DNA of 64,000 bases from Triatoma infestans. Taxonomy: Eukaryota; Arthropoda; Insecta; Hemiptera; Reduviidae. Of this stretch, positions 56,610 to 64,000 are shown in pieces. The notes under the pieces were generated by a model. That model worked only from the letters and a program-made list of their open reading frames with translations, did no database searches and was not told the DNA's origin. The number at the start of each line of letters is the position of its first letter. Positions within the stretch are counted from its first letter, which is position 1. Location: NCBI GenBank assembly GCA_011037195.1, contig JAAEAF010000242.1:124001-188000 (forward strand). The letters are read 5' to 3'. A program made the translations under genes and the position numbers.

Positions 56610-59600
56610 GTAATTATTAAATTATTAAATTCTGGAACTTATATATATATATGCTATAGATCACAATCTCTTTGAGATAAAGCCTCTTCATTAATTTTAT
56701 TTGTTGTTCAAATTGTTTTTAATAGTTTTAATATTAGTTGGCCATTAAGGCCGAGGTGATTTATCCATTAACTGTAGTTAGGTTTTGAGCATCTACGTGA
56801 GCTCAACGCTTCAGTGTCTGCCTTTGTAATTTTTTTTTTTATAAATAAAACAGATAAACCGGAAAAATTTAACTCCCAGGCGCAATAGACATTTAAACAC
56901 AATAAATATTATGTGTAGAACATTTAGATCTCTGGGAGGAATCTTATGGATTTTAATCATTTATAATAATTAACTATATCAAGGGAGAATGCTTTGCTTT
57001 CAGATACCTGAGATTTTTTATTAACATAAAAATACAGTGATGGATCATTAAACAACAAAAAATTCATAAAGAGGACGCCGAAACAAAATATTTATATTGG
57101 GAGAAGATTCATGGACGGTCACTAAAGTAACAACACATCCCCTTTGATTATAAATATGCGTGGTGTTTTGGACAGACTCTTATCATTTATGGCCAAATCA
57201 ATGTCGCTCAACCATGACGTTATTTCCACATGATCGAAATGTAGCCATTCTACGGGTTCACCAACGTCGTACCTTTTACATATAGTTATTATTGTTAATT
57301 GGTTAAAGCAATCCGACCAAATATATATCTGAATATATTTTTAGATATCCAATTTTGGGAAGACTTTTTGTTGGATTATTTTATTTATTTTTTTAATAAA
57401 TTTTAGTTCTTATGTGTAAAATATGGTTAATTTTACCTAAACATATCTAAAAAAAAATACGCAATTCATGGTTTTTTATGAAAAAAATATGGGCTTAATT
57501 TCTAACTGCTAAATTAGGTGCTCAGAAGTTTACTACTAGTACTTTTCCAACAAATAGAAAGTTAGCATTGCATGAGACCCTCGTACTGGGGAATTCCTAG
57601 TTATAACTCCATCCTTATAGCCACTCTACTCCTGTAAATAATATAATTCTATAACTTTCTAATGAAATTAAAAAACAAAGACAGGACAAGTGTTTAAAGC
57701 TAGATTGTCCAAATTTAAAAGTGAAAATTTCATGTATCTATCATAACTTAGCTTTCAAGAAGGAAGTGGCCTGCAATAACGAATTGCACGAGGACCTTGT
57801 GGATTTGTAGCAAGTTTATGATACCGTCCTCCGGGAATCCCGTAAGTTAAAGTTTTATTTGCCATAAGATTCAAAAAGTGGAAACTATTATCCCGGCAGC
57901 GAAGACCAGATTAAAAGACGAAGGGAGACGGGAACTGCAAAGCCTCCCAATACAAATCGTTCCATGCAATCATGGACCGATTGACAGACAGTCATAGACT
58001 GTTGCAACAAGGATTTTGTTTGGTGCGTATGAAGCGTCCCTCTTTAACAGTCCTCTCGGAAAAGCTGAAGAAATCTAGTGCAAATGAAACCTTGTGAACA
58101 GACTATGTTCCCTGTCACAAATCCTAATTTTTAATTAGTTAAGGCGCATCACCATCTTTACGCCCAGTGCATTCTCAGTGCACTGCCACAAATCCTATTC
58201 AGTGCATTTGTGGAACAAATGCTCTAAGAATTGAAAATATGGGGAGTAAGGTTAGGAGAAGAATTTCTACGTGCATACTATAATTTACAGTCGACCCACA
58301 AGTCTTTCCTCGGATGAATATCAATAAGAAATCGTTGGTACCAGAAAAATATTCTTTCTTACCAAAGAATTTATCAGTATTTGTCATTATCGAGTAAATT
58401 TGTTTTCATTTGAATCATTTGAATTAATTTTTAGTGATAATTATGTGAATAAATTTGTATTCACTGTTCTTAGAGAAATTTATGAGTTATTCATTTTATT
58501 TCTCACTGTTCAATAATCATTATTATTTATAATTCTAATTAAATTTTTTTCAAATAAAATTAAAACTTTCTTAATTTAAATTAATTTTTTATTGTCATCA
58601 TATTCCATTTTCAATAAAATAAAAAAAAAAACATTCAAAGTTAATCTTTTTTTTTTAATAAACAAGACCCTCTATTAAGTTAAACCTTTCTTCCCAGAGG
58701 ACTGGTAGGTGATTTGTTAAGCCTTTGACACACAGGACGCGATCTGTCACGGCGGGCAGCGATATGGCTACGTCACATACAAAGCGAGATCTGTGTGAGC
58801 GATCTAGTGTTGTGTTGTCCCTAGAGCAGGATTGCAGTATTGTTTTGCACTAGTTATAGTGTTTTGCCAATTTTTTGAGGGAAAATAAGTAATTCTGATG
58901 AGGAGGAACTCCTGCTTCTTCTAGCACTACAGAGCACCAGAAGAAATAGACGATATTGGGTGCACCCAATTAATGAAAAAAGAGAAGAGCTTGGTGAATA
59001 CCACCGCCTTTGTAGGGAACTGCAGTCACATGAAGACAGACTTTTTTTGTAGACTTCCGTATGTCAAGACTATCCATGCTTCTGCCTTCTTAACAATATT
59101 TTTGTACAACTTGTGTGAAGTGTCGTACAAAAACGGGTAGTTTCTCATTTTTTCAATTAAATTTTCTGTATCTTCCCCATCTTGAAATAAGAAAACTGAT
59201 GCAGATCGCCTCAAGTATTGTAATTTGTACAACCAGATCGCGTACTATGGCGGTCTAGACTGTGTCGCTGAGATAGATCGCCTCGTATGTGACGGGGTAA
59301 TGCAAAATTGCATCATACAACAATATCGCAGGACCGCGATTCATAATTGTCCAACTATGAAGACCAAAGCGAATTAATTCATACGTGTCAAAATTTCAGA
59401 ACCAAGTCTATCACTATATTGAAAATGAGGTTGTCTAGATTTTCTGCCCCCAAACGGGTGAGTGCAGTATTTAATATAATTTTAATAAAATTCTACTTTT
59501 TTCCTTGACAGTTATTTGACTTATTGAAAAAAGTGCAGCCAGATGCCTTGTCCAAAGTGATTGTTATTGATGGTGATGTTTCTGAAGAATCTCTTGGATT

Positions 59601-61999
59601 AAAAAGTGAAGATTATAAGGTATTAGAAGAAAATATTTCTGTAATTTTTCACGGTGCAGCTAGTGTACGTTTTAATGATCCACTGCATGTTTCTGTAAAG
59701 ATGAATACCTATGGTACTTTGCAAGTTGTTAATCTTGCATTTAAAATGAAACAATTAAAGGTAATTAATAAATTATACATTTTATTATTTTCATATATTT
59801 TTTAAAAAGGATTTTTATATTCTTAAAAAAAAATTCACAATTGAACTGAAATCTAAAATGTTAACTCTTATATATAGGTATTACTTGTTTGAAATTGAAT
59901 TTCAATGTCGTATAAGTATGTATAAAGTCTGCTGAATAAGAAACCTAGACATGTTCTAAAACCTCTTTTAACAGATGAAAGAGAAAATAAAACAATGTTC
60001 ACAGATAAAGCTCCATCTTAATTTTTATAAGATATAACATTTGGTTCAATTGAAGGATATTACTTTCAGAAAATATTTCTTTAAACAAATTTATGAATAA
60101 TAATTTGTTTATAACTTTTAAATCAGGCTTTTGTATACATTTCAACTGCGTACAGCAACTGTCAGATAACAGAAATTGAAGAAAAAATTTATCCATCGTC
60201 TAGAGATTGGAGAGAAGTAATAAGCGTTGCACAAAATACAGATCCCATTGTAATGACCATCTTAACTCAAAAGTTAGAAAGTTAATTAATTATTACTTTA
60301 TTATCTCTTGATGATACGCATATAATTCCATATTCCATATAATTTAATAAGGTGATTATGTGTTTCAGGTACTTAGGTCGCTTACCAAATACTTATGTAT
60401 TTAGCAAGTGTTTGGGGGAAAATTTAGTTTGGGAAATGAGAAATGAGTTACCCATAATTATATTTAGACCTACTATAGGTATTTTTTATTTTGTTTTATT
60501 CAGTAATATAATTCTGTTAAGAAATATCATACATGACTTTCTCATACTGCAACTATGACAACTGCAATTGATTATTCTCCAAACTTGATAGTTTTACCAG
60601 TGGTGTTTAGTTGACCTAAAACTAAAAATAAATAAAGCAACTGTATTTTATTTAATTGTTCTTTTTCATAATCGGTAAAGGGGATATGAGTTTCTAAATA
60701 AAACTTTCTCTTCTTTTGAATTAACTGATTTAATTGATAAAGACGCTATCCGCGCAAGAGCGACCTTTGCACAATCCATTCTACTGTTCAGAGTGAGTGC
60801 AGGGCACTCTTAAGATTTGTCTAAGCCTCCTAGGTAATAATTTGAATGTCAAATCCTTAATGTGTAACTTTTTAGGTCTTAGTATAATTTAAAGGAAGAT
60901 CTCCATTGTTGTTTGCGAATAACTAATGATTCGGTAGTTGTCACATGTCTATACATCTCCTTTTTTAAAAATTGAAAGCAAGCTTCCAATCCTTCGGAAT
61001 TATTCTCCTCAATCAGTTAATAGTTGAAGAGAGTTAGTAGTTTGTCTTGAAAATTTCTGAATGTTTAAAAAAAACCTAGATCTTCAGGGCTGATAACACG
61101 TCACTGGTTTGTTGTAAATCGATGTTTCACCAAACTTACAAAAAGCTTCTTCAGGATAGTATCGCCTTTAGAGGGCAGTATTAACACTTGTTAATACAGC
61201 GCCTTGGTTGTAATTGTAAACGACACTATCTCTAAGTGAGGCTTATTATAATATGGGCGAAACATCAGTTTACAACAAACCACTGATACGGCCCCAACCC
61301 AAAAACATAAGTGTATACTTTTTATGTTTTAATATAATTTAAAGGAAGATCTCCATTGGTGAAGGCATTTGACGAAGAACGAAAGATCTTCAGAATAATA
61401 TGTTTTCAATGGGAAAACGAATGCCTTGCTTCTAATGCAGAACCATATTTATTTTTTTAGTGATAGCCAGTTGGATGGAACCTGTACGCGGGTGGATAGA
61501 CACCTTTCATGGGCCAGTTGGAATGACACTTGGAATTGGTAAAGGTATTATCAGAACAATGTTATCAAATCCTACCGCAAAGGCTGATTTCACTCTAGTG
61601 GATTCTGCGATAAAAGCTGTTATTGTATGTGGCTGGAAGAGAGCCACAAAGACTCTGTAATTTAAGAGAATTTATTATTTAGTGTTATGTATTACTGTAC
61701 AAATTAATTAGTCTATCCTTGAGGAAAACATACATGTATATATATATTTTTATTTATAGTTGCGAAGAGAAAGAACTTATCTACAATTGTGCTTCCACTC
61801 ATAAGAATATTACTAATCAAGAAGTGATTAAATTGGGATTAGAGATACACGAACAATATCCTACAGAAAATGTTATGTGGTATCCTTCAATATCCGTTCA
61901 CACAAGTACATTCTGGTATAAACTTGAGGCATTCTACAAACATTTTTTACCAGCATTAATTATTGATTCAATATTAAGAATTACGGCCAACAATCCAAT
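56415..61999 (+). CDS. Fatty acyl-CoA reductase, copy 2 (FAR2), exons 1-6, cut by window end
   Basis: Exons 56415-56609, 59512-59760, 60127-60272, 60369-60478, 61461-61656 and 61760-61999 have the same lengths and phases as FAR1, giving 378 residues and two bases with no stop. All splice dinucleotides are [12 protein letters not shown] (18-25), YISTAY and YVFSK (206-210) are kept. By eye, 13 residues differ from FAR1: G2A, E8D, N76D and, notably, P279L in the DFTPVD block, a proline usually conserved in FARs. Exons 7 and 8 should lie just past 64000. A functional enzyme is likely but P279L is a caution. Confidence 0.9.
56610..58712 (+). other. FAR2 intron 1, left part
   Basis: Noncoding, aligned with FAR1 intron 1. 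The empty target site of the FAR1 LINE stack is at about 58522-58535. Confidence 0.65.
58890..59063 (+). pseudogene. Harbinger transposase N-terminal fragment
   Basis: EEELLLLLALQSTRRNRRYW, VHPINEKREELGEYHRL, then FVDFRMS after a one-base shift in a T-run near 59045. Matches the start of HARBI1-like transposases. The DDE domain is absent. Confidence 0.78.
59066..59232 (-). pseudogene. Harbinger MADF protein N-terminal fragment
   Basis: Minus strand LIEKMRNYPFLYDTSHKLYK, the start of a MADF DNA-binding domain, the usual second protein of insect Harbingers. It ends where it meets the transposase fragment. Confidence 0.7.
59512..59760 (+). CDS. FAR2 exon 2
   Basis: [20 protein letters not shown] onward. 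One nucleotide differs from FAR1. Confidence 0.9.
60127..60272 (+). CDS. FAR2 exon 3
   Basis: [11 protein letters not shown] onward, ending TQK across the junction where FAR1 has TPK. Confidence 0.88.
60369..60478 (+). CDS. FAR2 exon 4 (active site)
   Basis: Identical in sequence to FAR1 exon 4 as far as I can see. Holds YVFSK. Confidence 0.9.
61100..61295. repeat. Inverted repeat with hammerhead motifs (FAR2 intron 4)
   Basis: Paralogue of 28660-28850. The right arm keeps GGGCGAAACATC. The left-arm motif is at 61118-61157. Confidence 0.6.
61118..61157 (-). ncRNA. Decayed hammerhead motif, left arm (FAR2 intron 4)
   Basis: Core CTGAAGA and GAAA kept. Stem II is weaker than in the FAR1 copy. 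Probably inactive. Confidence 0.4.
61461..61656 (+). CDS. FAR2 exon 5
   Basis: [20 protein letters not shown] onward; carries the P279L change. Four residue changes from FAR1. Confidence 0.9.
61760..61999 (+). CDS. FAR2 exon 6
   Basis: [20 protein letters not shown] onward. Donor GTGAGT where FAR1 has GTAAGT. Confidence 0.9.
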
Positions 62000-62129
62000 G
62001 TGAGTAAAAAAAAAAAAAAATCAAAATTTTTAAGAATCCAATTTTTTGTGAAACAGACACCGTATTTAGTTACAAGTACACTCACCTTTTTTCAGTTACA
62101 AAATCACATGAGATTAATTATTAAGTAAT

Positions 62130-63065
62130 TCCTCTTCTTGATGTATCCTCTTCGACCCCTGCTGCGCTATTGAGGCTTTACGGAGGTTCTTCCACACATC
62201 TCTGACACTAGCAAAATCCCAATTTCTCGACGTAAATATTCTTGAATATCCTCTTCCCACGTCCTCCTTGGGCGATCTACCTCTACTTCTCTTATGCTCA
62301 GGTTTAACTTCCTGCTCTATTCTGGGAATCTATCCTCTCTCATTCTGTGCCCAAACCGACTATTCTCGATTACATTCGCTGCTGGAACTTCCTAATTTTT
62401 TCTTATTGTGGTATTGCGGATTCTGTGTCTCCGTGTAATACCGTTTTTTTTTTTTTAATAGATAACGCATTTCTATTACCTGCTATTGCTTCTCAGTTTT
62501 GTATTAAGAGTGTACGACTCACTTGAATAAACTAGGATTAAGAAAAAAATGGTTTTGAAAACGGATACCTTAGTAGCAGATGATACTTCTTTATTTCCTA
62601 AGAAGCCATTCCTAATTACATTAAAACATCTCCCTGCAGTTCTTATCCTTTCCTTTATTTCCTCTTCCATTCTCCATTCTTCATTCAAGTGCGCACTAAG
62701 TAATTAAAGCTTTAAACTTGTTCTAATGGGACTCTATTAATTTTTAATTTTTGCTTGACAATGCCGTACCCCACTGTCGTAGTTTTTGTCTTTGCCGTAT
62801 TATAATTTCTAGTTTCTTCTTGTCCAGTTCTTCCATTAAAACTTCCATATAAATTTAGAAGAGCTGTTCCATTCCCCGCCTTATCTAGTATATCATCCGC
62901 AAATGCAATGAGAGTAAATCCTGCTCTTTGGAGATTCCTGTATCCCACATATATATTCTTTATTTTGGACATGCAATTTTTCAGGACCAAATCAAGCACA
63001 AGGGTACACAGAAATGTACAGGCTCCTGCCTGATTCCCTTGGCGAGGAACATAGTTCCTCATAGA
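62130..63065 (-). mobile_element. RTE/CR1-like LINE fragment (FAR2 intron 6)
   Basis: Minus strand: [70 protein letters not shown], then [17 protein letters not shown]. More complete than the FAR1 copy at 30150-30720. Several breaks. Confidence 0.75.
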
Positions 63066-63249
63066 TTTTTATTTCTTTTTTTAATTTTTTATTTCTTTTT
63101 GTTATTTTTTTTTTTATATTTCTTTTATTTATTACAGTATTTATATCTTTATCATTTAGCGCCTGCCATATTTGCTACCTGTGCTCACTGCCCAAGGATT
63201 TCACCAGATCAAGAAAGCACCAATGGCTATCTCTAACTCTAAAAAAGGG

Positions 63250-63464
63250 AAGGGATTAGCTCAATGGTAGCGCGCTGGTCTAGCAAAACGGAGATGCCGG
63301 ATTCGAATCCAGCGTACTACCCTTAGATTTTCCCTTCCTGGCAGCCTCTACAGCTCACCGTAACGAGAGAACACTGTCCGGAGGCTGGCAGTGAATTGAG
63401 AAGGCTCCGGGCGCAAATGACCGCAGATGGTTGAGAAGCCTTAAATAAAATAAAAAATAAAAAC
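63250..63464 (+). mobile_element. tRNA-derived SINE (FAR2 intron 6)
   Basis: GGGATTAGCTCAATGGTAGC and GGATTCGAATCC, the cleanest A and B boxes of the family here. A/T-rich tail. Orthologous in position to 30893-31114, so inserted before the duplication. Confidence 0.8.
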
Positions 63465-64000
63465 AGTAGTTTCTCTGAGACTTGATGGGCTGGAAAAATC
63501 AAATCTTGAGGCTTTTTCCAGATCTAAAGCCGTATTATACCATCTATTCCAGATTGGATCCAACCTCTTCCCATAGTGTCTTTACCTTTTCTCGAAAATT
63601 GGGATAGTGATTGAAACTTCCTTTCTTTCTTTTATTAATAATAAACAATTCATTCTCATTTCATTTTCTTTTTTAGTTTATTTAATTTATTAAATTAAAT
63701 TCACACAGACTTACAATAAATTATTAAATTATTTATTCAATGACTGAGGGCTAGAGAAAGCGTAAAGTCTCTGCTCTATAGAGCCCATCCCTCTAAAACA
63801 TATTTTTACAGGAAGGAAAAAACGAGAAAATCGTCAACAAAAAAAATGAATAACCCTACTATAAAGTCACAATTTAATGCACCAATTTTTTTCAAACATT
63901 TAAAAACAGTTTTAATCTTCTCAGCATTATATAGATAGTAATAGTGTACAGTATTCGAAATAAGACTTGAGATGGATGCAAAAAGAAGCAGGCTATCATG
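63465..64000 (+). other. FAR2 intron 6, running off the window
   Basis: Aligns with FAR1 intron 6 to about 31580. Exon 7 would start roughly 100 bp further on. Confidence 0.6.

Larger units (their letters stand above)
58713..59345. mobile_element. PIF/Harbinger remnant, both genes reduced to their N-termini
   Basis: Within FAR2 intron 1 only. A transposase start on the plus strand and a MADF start on the minus strand face each other and are joined. Outer ends share GTCACATAC and GCGATCT pieces as diverged inverted repeats; the exact ends and 3-bp target site were not resolved. FAR1 has unrelated sequence at 26723-26905. Confidence 0.75.

Noticed and set aside
1..64000. Penelope-type RT or GIY-YIG endonuclease
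   Set aside because: Looked for on both strands; all RT frames here belong to LINEs with AP-like endonuclease or RNase H.

Overview
This is an AT-rich eukaryotic window, almost certainly insect. It holds spliced genes with GT/AG introns, a fatty acyl-CoA reductase (FAR) of the insect cuticle/wax type, tRNA-derived SINEs, and many non-LTR, LTR, Penelope-like and DNA transposons. I cannot fix the order of insect from sequence alone. There are three host genes: FAR1 (+, 14814-32118, eight exons, 494 residues, apparently intact); FAR2 (+, from 56415, six exons seen, running off the right edge, intact so far); and, between them on the minus strand, the decayed remains of an acid-lipase-type gene (35183-41323) with several stop codons.

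Layout: 1-2.9 kb decayed Jockey-like LINE; 2.9-6.5 kb repeat block A1; 6.5-10 kb LINE tail, a hammerhead foldback and a truncated Ty3/gypsy element; 10-32.1 kb block B1 with FAR1; 32.2-41.3 kb SINEs, foldbacks and the lipase pseudogene, which carries an R1/LOA-like LINE flanked by 127-bp direct repeats; 41.4-44.5 kb LINE fragment and dispersed repeats with a hammerhead-bearing short element; 44.5-47.1 kb block A2 with a Tigger/pogo element; 48.8-64 kb block B2 with FAR2. A1/B1 and A2/B2 are paralogous in the same order and orientation, so the window holds a tandem segmental duplication about 40 kb apart. Having both copies in one window gives empty sites that date insertions after the duplication. 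The clearest is a 9.5-kb nested stack of three LINEs in FAR1 intron 1 that is absent from FAR2.

The most unusual content is a set of hammerhead-ribozyme motifs. Several sit in perfect or near-perfect inverted repeats (5.2-5.8, 7.1-7.5 and 33.9-34.4 kb), each with one motif per arm pointing outward, a single tail of about 29-39 bp on one side, and 12-13-bp target-site duplications. I read these as non-autonomous Penelope-like elements reduced to an inverted pair of terminal repeats. A separate 188-bp element with its own hammerhead occurs at 43.04-43.23 kb and, as a related copy, inside a LINE in FAR1 intron 1. No intact transposase or reverse transcriptase gene was found, so every mobile element here appears non-autonomous or dead.
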